From the NCBI GenBank assembly GCA_002270465.1, contig NQOF01000001.1, forward strand, positions 560,501 to 624,500: a stretch of 64,000 nucleotides of DNA, written 5' to 3'. This document shows, piece after piece, positions 33,606 through 42,647 of the stretch. Each line of letters opens with the position of its first letter. Position 1 is the stretch's first letter. The translations under genes were made by a program, and so were the position numbers. Source of the stretch: Blautia hominis. GTDB taxonomy: Bacteria > Bacillota > Clostridia > Lachnospirales > Lachnospiraceae. The notes under the pieces were generated by a model that saw nothing but the letters and a program-made list of their open reading frames with translations, did no database searches and was not told the origin of the DNA.

Positions 33606-34761
33606 ATCCCTCCTTTAACTCTCTGTAGATTTCTTCAATATCCGCAATTCTGGGGTTCGCCTGATAGTCAGGCAGTTCATGTCCCCTATCTGCTATTTTT
33701 CTAATTATATCATATGTGACATCAAATTGGCGGAAATTCAGCCACATTCCGATATCTTTCATCAGATTTTCTATTTCCCTGCAGCACTCCCTTGCCGCTC
33801 TGGAATCCTCTGCGTCTCTCAGGGACGGCTGAAAGATACGGCCCACATCTGCAAATTTTTTCTCTGCTGCCGGGCAGGTGAACTGTAAAAAGGATGGGTA
33901 TGTTAAAGCCAGGGACTCCCCATGCATGATCTGAGGACAATGGCCGCTGATCATCATGCCTACACCGTGAGGAAGGGTTACACCTGCATTGGCGATAGCA
34001 AGGCCTCCGCATGTATCTGCCCAGGCCATTCCTTCCCTGGCTTCCATGTCCTCTCCGTTTTTTACTGCCCTTCTCAGATATTGCACAGCATACCTTATGC
34101 CCTCAAGCGCGATCATGTCCGTATATGGTGATGCTTTGACATGAATATAGCTTTCAAAGCAGTGGCAAAATGCATCAAACCCGGTGGAAGCTGTAATATG
34201 GGCAGGCATAGACGCTGTCAGTTCCGGGTCGATCAGCGCTATACGGGGATAAATCAGATTATTAAAAACAGCACTCTTGGTACAGGTCTTTGTCTCTGTC
34301 ATGACCGCTACCTGTGTGACCTGTGAGCCCGTGCCTGCAGTTGTGGGCACGGCGATCACAGGCAGAGTCTTTTTAGGCTGGGGATTTTTAAAGAACAGGT
34401 AGTCCCACGCCCTGCCTCCGTTTGCAGCTGTCACTGCAATGGCTTTTGCCGTATCCATGACAGAACCGCCCCCAAGACCGATCACTGCCTGGCATCCTTC
34501 TTTTTGGGCAATTGAGGTTCCCTTCTCCACACATTCCGTGGTAGGGTTTTGTACTACTTTATCGAAATGAAAGACCGTAAGTCCCCTGCTCCTAAGCTGC
34601 TGTGTTACGCTGTCATATAATTGCTGTCTGGAAGATTTTTTACTGCCGGTGACCAGAAGGATTCTCTCACCCAGGCCCGCAGCCAGATCCGGAAGCTCTG
34701 CAATACTGCCGCTGCCGAAAATAATCTTTGTGGTCTGCTCATATGCAAACTTTTTCTTCAT
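33592..34761 (-). CDS. Iron-containing alcohol dehydrogenase
   Basis: The roughly 389-aa group III alcohol dehydrogenase reduces aldehydes or oxidises alcohols with NAD(P). GLGGGSVMDTAKAIA is the cofactor loop; metal ligands are in GFDAFCHCFESYI (Asp/His) and in LPHGVGMMISGHCPQIMHGES (His residues). In a fucose context a lactaldehyde reductase (FucO-like) role is attractive because fucose catabolism yields lactaldehyde, but the sequence alone does not fix the substrate. The ATG at 34761 follows GGGGGG; the frame extends to 34782, overlapping the fucosidase stop. Confidence 0.9.
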   Translation of the reverse strand: MKKKFAYEQTTKIIFGSGSIAELPDLAAGLGERILLVTGSKKSSRQQLYDSVTQQLRSRGLTVFHFDKVVQNPTTECVEKGTSIAQKEGCQAVIGLGGGSVMDTAKAIAVTAANGGRAWDYLFFKNPQPKKTLPVIAVPTTAGTGSQVTQVAVMTETKTCTKSAVFNNLIYPRIALIDPELTASMPAHITASTGFDAFCHCFESYIHVKASPYTDMIALEGIRYAVQYLRRAVKNGEDMEAREGMAWADTCGGLAIANAGVTLPHGVGMMISGHCPQIMHGESLALTYPSFLQFTCPAAEKKFADVGRIFQPSLRDAEDSRAARECCREIENLMKDIGMWLNFRQFDVTYDIIRKIADRGHELPDYQANPRIADIEEIYRELKEGYDRV

Positions 34762-34774
34762 ATGCGCCCCCCTA

Positions 34775-36262
34775 TCACCCATAAATATTCTTTCTCTTGA
34801 TCTTCAGGACAGTAGCAATATCATTTTTTCTGGCTTTTGCCGTGTCAATAAGAAGAACATCACCTTTTTTGCTCCATGTAAGGGGCTGTCCGTCACCTAA
34901 AACGGTTATGCTTTCGATTTCCTCTTTATAGACCATGGGAAATATATGGTGCAGCTCCACCTGGTCTCTGATCCTTCCCAAGGCAGATGCATAGATATAT
35001 TCATCTCTCATGGTATATCGGATGTCTCTCGGTGTATATTCCACTTCATCCATCTCGCAAAAAGCACCGGAACCAGTCATTTTGGTAGGCCCCTCCTCTG
35101 CTGCGCGCCAGGGCGTGGTATCATAGACCGCCTCCCCGTTTTCAGCCAGCCATTCTCCCATTTCCAGTAGAACTTTTCTGGCTTCCTCCGGGATCGTTCC
35201 ATCCGGTCTTGGCCCCACATTTAAAAGCAGATACCCATTTTTACTTACATTGTCCAGCAGATAATGAATCAGGGATTTGGCTGATTTGTACTCTGCGTCC
35301 TGCATATATCCCCAGGCTTCCCCTGCATCCACAGTAGTGTCTGTGATCCAGTCATGGTATGTGGCTTCCGCAAATCTTCCCTGTTCCAGGTCAATCAGCC
35401 CGGCTCCAACCGGCAGATGGTTCCACTTATAAGAAACTGCTGTTTCCTGACCGTTTTTCTCAGCCCTCTCCCTGTAGTAGGTGAGAAATTTTCTCTGGTA
35501 ATACTCATTGATAAAGGCCAGCCCGAAATCAAACCATATGTAATCCGGCCGGTATGCATCTATCACTTCTTTCAGCTTTATAAACCATTTTTCATGAAAG
35601 GCCGCACTTGGAAGGTCCTGCGCCATCCACAGGCTGTCTATGGCACCATCCATAGTATTCGACCAGCGGATGGGTTCCGGCATATATCTTTTTTCAGAAC
35701 CCCAGTCCATGTTATGTGCATCCCCGTACAGGCCTGCATATCTGGGGTCTGAGGTATCATATTCCTTTACCCAGTGGGGATAAAATTTCCAGTTTTCTGC
35801 ATGGTGGAAAGCCGTCATAAAGTGCATGCCCTGATCCCGCACTGCTTTTTCCAGTTCCCCTACCACATCCCTTTTCGGTCCCATGGCTGCTGCATTCCAT
35901 TCATTGACACGGCTGTCCCACATGCTGAAACCATCATGGTGCTCCGCCACAGGACCGGCAAATCTGGCACCTGCTTTTTTAAACAATTGAGCCCATTCCA
36001 AAGCGTCAAACTTTTCCCCGGTGAACATGGGGATCAAATCTTTATATCCCACTTTGGAAGGGTGTCCGAACTGTCTGCAGTGGTAGGCAAACTGGTCGCT
36101 CCCCTCCTGATACATCTTGTACGGATACCAGGAAACATTGGGACCAAACGCCGGCACACTGTAAACGCCCCAGTGCGTGTAAATGCCAAATTTTGCCTTT
36201 TTCATCCAGTCCGGTGTCCGGTAATCCGTCAGTTCTTTCCAGTCTTTTACTTTTATTCCCAT
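34775..36262 (-). CDS. GH29 alpha-L-fucosidase
   Basis: The 495-aa enzyme releases L-fucose from glycans. The barrel begins FGIYTHWGVYSVPAFGPNVSWYP (25-47); EHHDGFSMWDS (107-117) is the GH29 His/His region, and YIWFDFGL (241-248) carries the nucleophile Asp245. The GYLLLNVGPRPDGTIP segment is another family hallmark. There is no signal peptide, so it acts on imported oligosaccharides. The general acid is not certain from sequence. RBS AAAGGAG. It is separated from the upstream permease gene by a family A repeat in the intergenic gap. Confidence 0.94.
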   Translation of the reverse strand: MGIKVKDWKELTDYRTPDWMKKAKFGIYTHWGVYSVPAFGPNVSWYPYKMYQEGSDQFAYHCRQFGHPSKVGYKDLIPMFTGEKFDALEWAQLFKKAGARFAGPVAEHHDGFSMWDSRVNEWNAAAMGPKRDVVGELEKAVRDQGMHFMTAFHHAENWKFYPHWVKEYDTSDPRYAGLYGDAHNMDWGSEKRYMPEPIRWSNTMDGAIDSLWMAQDLPSAAFHEKWFIKLKEVIDAYRPDYIWFDFGLAFINEYYQRKFLTYYRERAEKNGQETAVSYKWNHLPVGAGLIDLEQGRFAEATYHDWITDTTVDAGEAWGYMQDAEYKSAKSLIHYLLDNVSKNGYLLLNVGPRPDGTIPEEARKVLLEMGEWLAENGEAVYDTTPWRAAEEGPTKMTGSGAFCEMDEVEYTPRDIRYTMRDEYIYASALGRIRDQVELHHIFPMVYKEEIESITVLGDGQPLTWSKKGDVLLIDTAKARKNDIATVLKIKRKNIYG

Positions 36263-36279
36263 AAATTAATTCTCCTTTT

Positions 36280-36412
36280 GTAACTATTCAGTAGGTCTGC
36301 GCATTCACTGCGCTGACCGTAAGAAAGTGTACCACGGCCAAGCAAAAATCCCATCGCCAAAGGCGATTTTGCACGGATTTTGCCTGTAACTGTAAGGGTA
36401 CTGAACAGTTAC
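36280..36412 (+). repeat. Family A intergenic hairpin element, copy 3 (133 bp)
   Basis: Same ends and hairpins as the other copies; the right 27-bp unit is 36386-36412. It lies between the second permease stop and the fucosidase start inside a co-directional gene series. Confidence 0.85.
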
Positions 36413-36419
36413 CTCCTTT

Positions 36420-37253
36420 TTATTTATTAGCTCCGCTCGTCAGGCCTTTCACCACATTTTCCTGCAATACCAGATACATGGTGAGGGGCGGCAGAATGGC
36501 TATAAAGATTGCTGCCATCAGTGCGCCGTAATCACTTTTTCTGGCCCCCACAAAATTCAGCAGCCCCACGGAAATGGTTCTCAGCTCCGCCTTGCCGATA
36601 AATACCATGGAAACCAGAAGGTCATTCCATGTATACATAAATACAAATATGCCCACTGTGGCGATGGCCGGTTTTACAAGGGGCAGTACGATCCTTGAAA
36701 ATACCTTGTATATACTGCATCCGTCAATGATGGCCGCTTCCTCTAAGGAGGTGGGAAGGCTGTTCATGGAACCTGTTATGATAAAGGTTGCCAGCGGCAT
36801 ATGGGAAGCAGTGAAAAGTAAGATCAGGATCAGATAATTATCCCTGATATTAAAATTATTGATTGCCCAGGCCAAAGGTACGATAATACTCTGGATCGGT
36901 ACCATCATTCCCATGACGAAATAAACCCTCACAGCTCCCTGACCCTTAAAACGAAGACGTGAGATCGCAAAGGAAACCATGCTTGCAGCCAGCGCCGTAA
37001 GTGCCAGTGTCACAATTGCCAAAAACATGCTGTTTAAAAACTGTCTCCCTATATTTCCAATTTCAATAGCTGTTTTATAGTTTTCAAAATGAAATTCCGT
37101 AGGAAATTGGAAGGGCGAAGTGAAAATCTCAGTATTTGTCTTCACTGATGAGATCACTACGAAATACAGGGGATAGATGAAAATAAAAAGGAAAAAAAGG
37201 GAGACCAGGTATAATAGGATCTTTTTTGTTATTTTTCTTGTGTGATCATTCAT
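36420..37253 (-). CDS. CUT1 sugar ABC transporter permease (MalG type)
   Basis: The 277-aa inner-membrane protein has six predicted helices and the permease loop EEAAIIDGCSIYKVFSRIVLPL, the EAA motif that contacts the ATPase. Start LLYLVSLFFLFIFIYPLYFVVISS and end PPLTMYLVLQENVVKGLTSGANK are typical of MalG-type subunits. It pairs with the MalF-type permease just upstream (11-bp gap) and the binding protein beyond. No ATPase is encoded here, so a shared MsmK-type ATPase elsewhere is likely. Confidence 0.93.
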   Translation of the reverse strand: MNDHTRKITKKILLYLVSLFFLFIFIYPLYFVVISSVKTNTEIFTSPFQFPTEFHFENYKTAIEIGNIGRQFLNSMFLAIVTLALTALAASMVSFAISRLRFKGQGAVRVYFVMGMMVPIQSIIVPLAWAINNFNIRDNYLILILLFTASHMPLATFIITGSMNSLPTSLEEAAIIDGCSIYKVFSRIVLPLVKPAIATVGIFVFMYTWNDLLVSMVFIGKAELRTISVGLLNFVGARKSDYGALMAAIFIAILPPLTMYLVLQENVVKGLTSGANK

Positions 37254-37264
37254 TTTTCTCCTCC

Positions 37265-38149
37265 TTAATACTCCAGCCGTTCCCGTTTTGTGATACGGAG
37301 ACTAATGACAGTAAATATAATACTCAGAATAAATATATAAACGCCAATGACCGATGCCTTTCCAAAGTCATTATACCGAAAGGCTTCTTTGTAAAGCAGG
37401 GTGCTGGGCACGTCAGTCAGGCCGTTAGGTCCTCCTTCTGTCATAACATAAACCAGGTCAAAGGTTTTCAGGACAGCCGTTACAATCACCACAATGCTTG
37501 AAATAATAGACTCCCATATCATTGGGATAATAATTTGGAACACTTTTTTCAGCCCCACTGCCCCATCCAGTTTCGCTGCCTCCACCACATCATCCGGGAT
37601 TCCTGAAATGGCGGCATAGCTGACCGTCATATGGAATCCGATGCCGCACCATGCATTAACCAGGATGATGGTGGTCATTGCTGTATTTTTATCCACCAGC
37701 CAGCTTTTCACCAGGCTCCCAAGGCCTATTCCCTGAAGCATGGTATTCAGAACTCCTGTGGGCATCAGTATAAAATACCACAAAAGACCGATAACCGTTG
37801 TGGACAATACCTGGGGTACAAAATAAGCGAACTTAAAAAAACGATATCCCCGGAACCGTTCACTGAGCATAACTGCAAGCAGAAGTCCTATGGGAAGCTG
37901 GGTACACAATGTCAGCACCATGAACCACATAATATTCTTGATGGAATGCCAGAACATGGCATCTGTAATGACTGCCTTGAAATTATTGAATCCCACAAAC
38001 ACCATGGGAACATTTTTGATTCCGTTCCACTTAAAAAAGGACATAACCAGGGAACCGCCAATAGGAACCATTAAAAGTACTGTATACAAAAGGAATCCGG
38101 GAAGCAGAAAACATAACACTGCTTTTTTATTCCTTCTTATTCTCTCCAT
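37265..38149 (-). CDS. CUT1 sugar ABC transporter permease (MalF type)
   Basis: The 294-aa membrane protein has six predicted helices, an initial basic segment (MERIRRNKKA), and the EAA loop VVEAAKLDGAVGLKKVFQIIIPM. It forms the transmembrane channel with the downstream MalG-type subunit. RBS AAGGAGG. A family A repeat separates it from the binding-protein gene, so distal genes lie behind a hairpin-rich gap. Confidence 0.93.
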   Translation of the reverse strand: MERIRRNKKAVLCFLLPGFLLYTVLLMVPIGGSLVMSFFKWNGIKNVPMVFVGFNNFKAVITDAMFWHSIKNIMWFMVLTLCTQLPIGLLLAVMLSERFRGYRFFKFAYFVPQVLSTTVIGLLWYFILMPTGVLNTMLQGIGLGSLVKSWLVDKNTAMTTIILVNAWCGIGFHMTVSYAAISGIPDDVVEAAKLDGAVGLKKVFQIIIPMIWESIISSIVVIVTAVLKTFDLVYVMTEGGPNGLTDVPSTLLYKEAFRYNDFGKASVIGVYIFILSIIFTVISLRITKRERLEY

Positions 38150-38165
38150 TGCTGTGCCTCCTTTT

Positions 38166-38299
38166 GTAACTATTCAGTAGGTCTGCGCATTCACTGCGCT
38201 GACCGTAAGAAAGTGTACCACGGCCAAGCAAAAATCCTATCGCCAAAGGCGATTCTGCATGGATCTTTGCCTGTAACTGTGAGGGTACTGAACAGTTAC
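38166..38299 (+). repeat. Family A intergenic hairpin element, copy 4 (134 bp)
   Basis: Very close to copies 1-3. It lies between the binding-protein stop and the MalF-type permease start, and would be transcribed in antisense relative to the plus-strand orientation of the element. Confidence 0.85.
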
Positions 38300-38358
38300 C
38301 TCTTTTTTTTGAAAAGGCCGCTGCAGATCAGGCTGCAGCGGCCTAAAATAACTCCCGG

Positions 38359-39765
38359 TTATTGTCCTGTACTGGCTGCTTCCAACCGGCTCTGAATCTG
38401 TTCAGCCGCATCCTCTGCCGTCATTCCGGTAAGCGCACCGATAAATGCTTCCCCCACAATATCTTCCAATACTGCCACCGTATCGTATGCCCACGCATCG
38501 CTGCCCCATACCTTTACTTCATTTTCCTTTATCTCCAGCAAATCCGAAAGGAGCGGGCTCATCTTGTCTGCTTCCAGCTCCACATCATTTCTGACCGGAA
38601 TATTGCCGCAGTCATACGCATATCTCTGCTGGGTTTCTTTGCCGGCAAACATACTTGCCAGCTCCCACACATATTTCAGTTTCTCAGGCTCATCTTTCAG
38701 GTGTCCGCCCAGTTCCAGCTGCGACGGATATGCAATGTCATTGTCCTTAAACTCCTCTTTGTCTGTAAGATACGGCATGCGGAATACGCCCACATTGTCT
38801 TCCATATCTGTCAGTTCCGCGATCCTCCAGCTTCCGTCAAATGACATGGCAGTCTGACCGTTTACAAACATGGCTTTTTCTGTCTCATAATCAAGTCCCA
38901 GGTAATCTTCCCCAAAGATTCCCCTGTCTGCCAGATCCTGAATAAACGCAATGGTCTCCACCACATCTTCATCTGTCCATTTGGCTTTTCTTCCGCCCAG
39001 TTCTTTCGCTTTTTCCACTCCGCACATTTTATAGAGCAGTCCGGTCTGGATATGTACAACACGCCATGCATTTGAAGCTCCCACCACCCATGGTGTGACT
39101 CCTGATTCTTTAAGTTTATCACAGACATCATAGAATTCATCCCAGGTTTCCGGCGTTTTCTCAATGCCTGCTTTTTGGAACAGCTCTTTGTTGTAATAGA
39201 AAACTTCCATCTGGTTGTTAATAGGCAGCGCATACGTTCCCTCAGTTCCCACGGAAGACAGCTCCATCATATCAAGAAGTGTGGGATCCACATTGTCTTT
39301 GATATCCGGTGTCTCTGCGATCAAATCTGTCAGGTCCAAAAAAACACCTGTGTCTGCATATTCTTTCATGATACTGATACCCGGCCACTGGATAATATCT
39401 GCCACATTCCCGGATGCAATATCTGTCTTGAACTGGTTTGTAAAGCTGTTGCTGTCATTGGTGCTCTCATCCTGAATGGTAATATCCGGGTATTTCTCCT
39501 GAAACTCTTTGATGACCTCCTCTTTCAGCTTGGTTCCGCTGTCAGCACCAGACATCCTTGTGAGCAGGCGGATGGTAATGTCTTCTCCGCCCCCGTCTTT
39601 TTCAGAATCGGTTTTTGTCTCCTCTTTGCTTGTCCCTGCCTTGCTTTCCGTGTCTTGTCCCCCGCTGCTGTTGTCAGACCCGTTTCCGCCGCAGGCAGAA
39701 AGTCCGGCTGCCGCTATGGCTGCTGTCAAAAGCACTGCGATTTTCTTTCTCATTCCTTTACTCAT
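38359..39765 (-). CDS. Sugar ABC transporter substrate-binding lipoprotein
   Basis: The roughly 468-aa extracellular lipoprotein captures sugars for import. The signal peptide ends in the lipobox LSAC (Cys near residue 25), followed by a Gly/Ser/Asp-rich linker. The mature part has the family-1 binding-protein pattern (TIRLLTRMSGADSGTKLKEEVIKEFQEKYP ... NQMEVFYYNKELFQKAGIEKTPETWDEF). The ligand is probably a fucosylated or related oligosaccharide, inferred from the fucosidase. Start 39765 has GGAGGT upstream; an in-frame ATG at 39780 is less well placed. Confidence 0.94.
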   Translation of the reverse strand: MSKGMRKKIAVLLTAAIAAAGLSACGGNGSDNSSGGQDTESKAGTSKEETKTDSEKDGGGEDITIRLLTRMSGADSGTKLKEEVIKEFQEKYPDITIQDESTNDSNSFTNQFKTDIASGNVADIIQWPGISIMKEYADTGVFLDLTDLIAETPDIKDNVDPTLLDMMELSSVGTEGTYALPINNQMEVFYYNKELFQKAGIEKTPETWDEFYDVCDKLKESGVTPWVVGASNAWRVVHIQTGLLYKMCGVEKAKELGGRKAKWTDEDVVETIAFIQDLADRGIFGEDYLGLDYETEKAMFVNGQTAMSFDGSWRIAELTDMEDNVGVFRMPYLTDKEEFKDNDIAYPSQLELGGHLKDEPEKLKYVWELASMFAGKETQQRYAYDCGNIPVRNDVELEADKMSPLLSDLLEIKENEVKVWGSDAWAYDTVAVLEDIVGEAFIGALTGMTAEDAAEQIQSRLEAASTGQ

Positions 39766-39821
39766 GATCCATACCTCCATTATTTTTGCTGTACCCCCAA
39801 AGGGCTTTTTTTTTACCGGAT

Positions 39822-41024
39822 CTAATTCCCGTATTTTATAAACTTCTTCAGCACCAGGGATGCGGATCCGACCGCGGTGCCGTTCTCACCCATCTGAGAA
39901 ATAACCAGTTTCACCTGCCTTCCTGCAAATTTCATCTGCCTCTCCCGAAGCACTTCCTTTATTTTCTTTAAAAATATATCACCTGCATTGGTCAGACCCC
40001 CAAATAGGATGATCAGGTCCGGATCCAGCAGATTAATATAATTCGCCAGCCCAATTCCAATATACTGCATGGCACGTTCTGTTATCCGGATCGCCGTTTG
40101 GTCACCCAGACGTGCCGCTTCAAACACGGTCTTCGCCTCGATCCGGTTGATATCCCCGCCTACCAATTCCATTATTTTGGATGCATTCCCTTCCAGCACG
40201 GCTATCTTGGCATCTCTGGCAATGGCGTTTCCGGATGCAATGGCCTCCAGGCATCCCCGGTTTCCGCAGTTGCATTTCGGTCCGTTTTTCTCCAGGATAA
40301 TATGTCCGATCTCTCCGCTGCTTCCGGAACTCCCCCGGTAAAATCCACCTTCCCGCATTATGGCGGAACCGATACCATGCCCCAGATTCACGACTAAAAA
40401 GTTTCTGGAATCCACGCCAGCTCCGAAGTAATACTCTCCCATAGCCAATGCCCGGTTGGCGTTCTCAATGGTAATATCCATCTTAAACCGCTCCCGGATC
40501 GGGGTTAACATATCCACATTCTCCCATTTGAAATCAGGGGAAAACAGGACCTTTCCGCTGTCCTCATCTAAGATCCCCGGCATACCGATCCCCATCCCTA
40601 AGATCCTTTTTTCCGGCAGGCCGCTTTCGCGTATTACATTTTCTATCACCTGAATCAGCCTGGATATCCACACCTCAGGCACTGCCGTGCCCCCGGTCTC
40701 CATGATCTCACGGATAAATACCTCACCGGCCAGATTCATCAGCAGCACATTGGTTTTGCTGCGCCCCACCCCTACTCCGATTATATACTTTGAGTCAGGC
40801 ACCAGCTCCAGTAACTCAGGCCGCTTCCCGCCGCTGGATTCCCCTTTTCCCACATCCTGCACAAACTGCTTTTGAGAAAATTCTTCTGTTATCTTCATCA
40901 CGGTGGGAATACTGAGGCCAATGGTCCGGGCAATCTCCGCACGGCTGATGGGACCTTTTCTTCTGATCAGATCAAAGACCATGCTCCTGTTCATCTGTGC
41001 CATTGCAAACTTATCATATTTCAC
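39822..41024 (-). CDS. ROK-family regulator, first of two
   Basis: The 400-aa protein has an N-terminal winged HTH (RKGPISRAEIARTIGLSIPTVMKI, about 18-42) and a C-terminal ROK sugar-kinase-like domain with the zinc motif CNCGNRGCLEAIASG. Proteins of the XylR/NagC type repress sugar genes and release DNA on binding a sugar or sugar phosphate. The start is GTG at 41024, preceded by GAGGAG. It is the first gene of the sugar locus; two promoters with palindromic sites lie directly upstream, so autoregulation is likely. Confidence 0.93.
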   Translation of the reverse strand: MKYDKFAMAQMNRSMVFDLIRRKGPISRAEIARTIGLSIPTVMKITEEFSQKQFVQDVGKGESSGGKRPELLELVPDSKYIIGVGVGRSKTNVLLMNLAGEVFIREIMETGGTAVPEVWISRLIQVIENVIRESGLPEKRILGMGIGMPGILDEDSGKVLFSPDFKWENVDMLTPIRERFKMDITIENANRALAMGEYYFGAGVDSRNFLVVNLGHGIGSAIMREGGFYRGSSGSSGEIGHIILEKNGPKCNCGNRGCLEAIASGNAIARDAKIAVLEGNASKIMELVGGDINRIEAKTVFEAARLGDQTAIRITERAMQYIGIGLANYINLLDPDLIILFGGLTNAGDIFLKKIKEVLRERQMKFAGRQVKLVISQMGENGTAVGSASLVLKKFIKYGN

Positions 41025-41045
41025 TCTTTTCTGCTCCTCATTAAC

Positions 41046-41062
41046 TTACTTAATTTAACTAA
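41046..41062. promoter_or_regulatory. Candidate ROK operator A
   Basis: The 17-bp sequence fits TTAnTTAA-N-TTAACTAA, an imperfect palindrome like the XylR-type operators. It lies just downstream of promoter P2, about 20 bp before the ROK start codon. Confidence 0.6.
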
Positions 41063-41080
41063 CTAACTGGATAAAAAAAA

Positions 41081-41110
41081 TAGTTATGCTATTATTAGAC
41101 AAATTGTCAA
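41081..41110 (-). promoter_or_regulatory. Promoter P2 of the ROK/sugar locus
   Basis: On the minus strand, TTGACA (41105-41110) is followed at 17-18 bp by ATAACT/TAACTA (41081-41087). The -10 box is weaker than that of P1. Confidence 0.5.
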
Positions 41111-41157
41111 TTTATTTCATTTTACTCGACAAGGAATTCTAACAACACCGCAGTTAC

Positions 41158-41174
41158 TTAATTAACTTAACTAA
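41158..41174. promoter_or_regulatory. Candidate ROK operator B
   Basis: TTAATTAA-C-TTAACTAA fits the same palindromic pattern as operator A and would cover roughly +6 to +22 of promoter P1, a position suited to repression. Confidence 0.6.
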
Positions 41175-41186
41175 CTTTATATGTGA

Positions 41187-41215
41187 ATTATAACGTACTG
41201 CTTTTCTGTTGTCAA
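41187..41215 (-). promoter_or_regulatory. Promoter P1 of the ROK/sugar locus, full consensus
   Basis: On the minus strand, TTGACA (41210-41215) and TATAAT (41187-41192) are separated by exactly 17 bp, a perfect sigma-A consensus. Confidence 0.8.
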
Positions 41216-41276
41216 CACTTTTTTGTGCATTTTACCATGAAGTTTCCAGAGCCGGCTGGGTACCATGGTAACAGTG

Positions 41277-41320
41277 AAAAAAGCTGCCGTAAAAGTCATG
41301 AAAAGACTTCACGGCAGCTA
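41277..41320 (-). terminator. Terminator of the second ROK gene
   Basis: On the minus strand, AGCTGCCGTGAAGTC pairs with GACTTTTACGGCAGCT, followed by TTTTTT. Confidence 0.85.
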
Positions 41321-41328
41321 TCTATCTG

Positions 41329-42543
41329 TCAAAGTTCTCCGCCCTTTTCTATAAGCAGCCTGATCAGCATAGTGGCCGCACCTATGGCAGTGGCGTATTC
41401 CCCCAGGGTTCCCACCTTGATGGATACATTTTTTCCCGAATATTTCATTTTATACTTCTCTACTGTCTCATACAACATTCCCAAAAATAAATCCTGTGAC
41501 TTTGTCAGGCCGCCGGCCAGGATGATCATATCCGGGTCCAGCAGATTAATACTGCTTGCTATGGCAATGCCCACATATTCCATGGCCTCCTCTATGATCT
41601 GCCGGCTCAGGATATCGCCTGCCCTGGCAGCCTCAAATACGGTCTCCGCCTCTATCTTCCCATGTTCGGATGCCATTCTGCCGGCCAGGCTCTGCTTCCC
41701 CTCCTTTATATACCCCTCCATTCGTTTTGCGATGGCATTGCCCGATGCCAGAGCTTCCAGACACCCCCGGTTGCCGCAGTCACAGAGGGGTCCGTCCGGT
41801 TCCATGATCATATGTCCGAATTCTCCGCAGGTACCGCTTTTTCCATAGAGAAGCTCCCCGCCTTCAATAATAGCTGCTCCTATTCCATACCCCAGGTTTA
41901 TGCACAGTATGTATTCCGCATTTTTTGCAGCACCGTAGGTGTACTCACCAAGCGCCAGAGCACGGTTGGCGTTTTCCAGGATGATCCGGTAATCTGAAAG
42001 ACGTTTTTGAAAAATACGCAGAAGGGGTACATTTACCCAGTTAAAATCAGGCGAGAAGATCACATCTCCACTCTTGTAATCCAGAATCCCCGGCATACCG
42101 ATCCCAATTCCCATGAAGCGTTTGGGGGATATCCCGCTTTTTGTTATCAGTGCCTCCACACGGTCCGCTATCTTCTCCAGGAACTGCTCCGGCTGTTTGA
42201 TATCCTCCTCCGTGGTGGGAAAGCACTCCCTTGACATAATGACAGCCGCCATATCGATAATCACGATCTTTACGTAATGGCGGCCAATATCTATTCCTGT
42301 TATGTAATAGGCGTTTGAAACGAATTCCAGTAAATCAGGTCTTTTTCCTCCTGTTGATTCACCTTTTCCGATAGTTTTCACCAGATTCGTCCGTTCAAAC
42401 TCCTCTGTGATCTTCATTACAGTGGGAATACTCAGCTCTGCCTTTCTTGCGATCTCCGCTTTGTTGATAGGACCCTGTGTACGAATCATTTCCAGCACTG
42501 TCTTCTTGTTCCATTGTGCCAGCATAGCCTTGTTATATGACAT
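41329..42543 (-). CDS. ROK-family regulator, second of two
   Basis: The 404-aa protein has the same architecture as its neighbour: HTH (TQGPINKAEIARKAELSIPTVMKI) and a ROK domain with CDCGNRGCLEALASGN. It is clearly a paralogue of the 39822-41024 product, especially in the HTH (both share IPTVMKITEEF), so they may bind similar operators. It ends before the P1/P2 region with its own terminator and has its own promoter (42619-42647), so it is a separate unit. Confidence 0.93.
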   Translation of the reverse strand: MSYNKAMLAQWNKKTVLEMIRTQGPINKAEIARKAELSIPTVMKITEEFERTNLVKTIGKGESTGGKRPDLLEFVSNAYYITGIDIGRHYVKIVIIDMAAVIMSRECFPTTEEDIKQPEQFLEKIADRVEALITKSGISPKRFMGIGIGMPGILDYKSGDVIFSPDFNWVNVPLLRIFQKRLSDYRIILENANRALALGEYTYGAAKNAEYILCINLGYGIGAAIIEGGELLYGKSGTCGEFGHMIMEPDGPLCDCGNRGCLEALASGNAIAKRMEGYIKEGKQSLAGRMASEHGKIEAETVFEAARAGDILSRQIIEEAMEYVGIAIASSINLLDPDMIILAGGLTKSQDLFLGMLYETVEKYKMKYSGKNVSIKVGTLGEYATAIGAATMLIRLLIEKGGEL

Positions 42544-42618
42544 TTTCTTCCCTCATTTTTCTCCCTGATATATCTCGCAATTACATGGTGTTTTTTTCCA
42601 GAGTTTCTACTTTCTTTT

Positions 42619-42647
42619 ATTTTAATCTAGGCTATACGATTTTTCAA
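42619..42647 (-). promoter_or_regulatory. Promoter of the second ROK gene
   Basis: On the minus strand, TTGAAA (42642-42647) and TAAAAT (42619-42624) are 17 bp apart, about 75 bp before the start codon. Confidence 0.55.

Larger units (their letters stand above)
41025..41328. promoter_or_regulatory. Regulatory region of the sugar locus
   Basis: This 304-bp AT-rich region holds promoters P1 (41187-41215) and P2 (41081-41110), two palindromic sites (41046-41062, 41158-41174) and, at its far end, the terminator of the second ROK gene. Confidence 0.7.
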
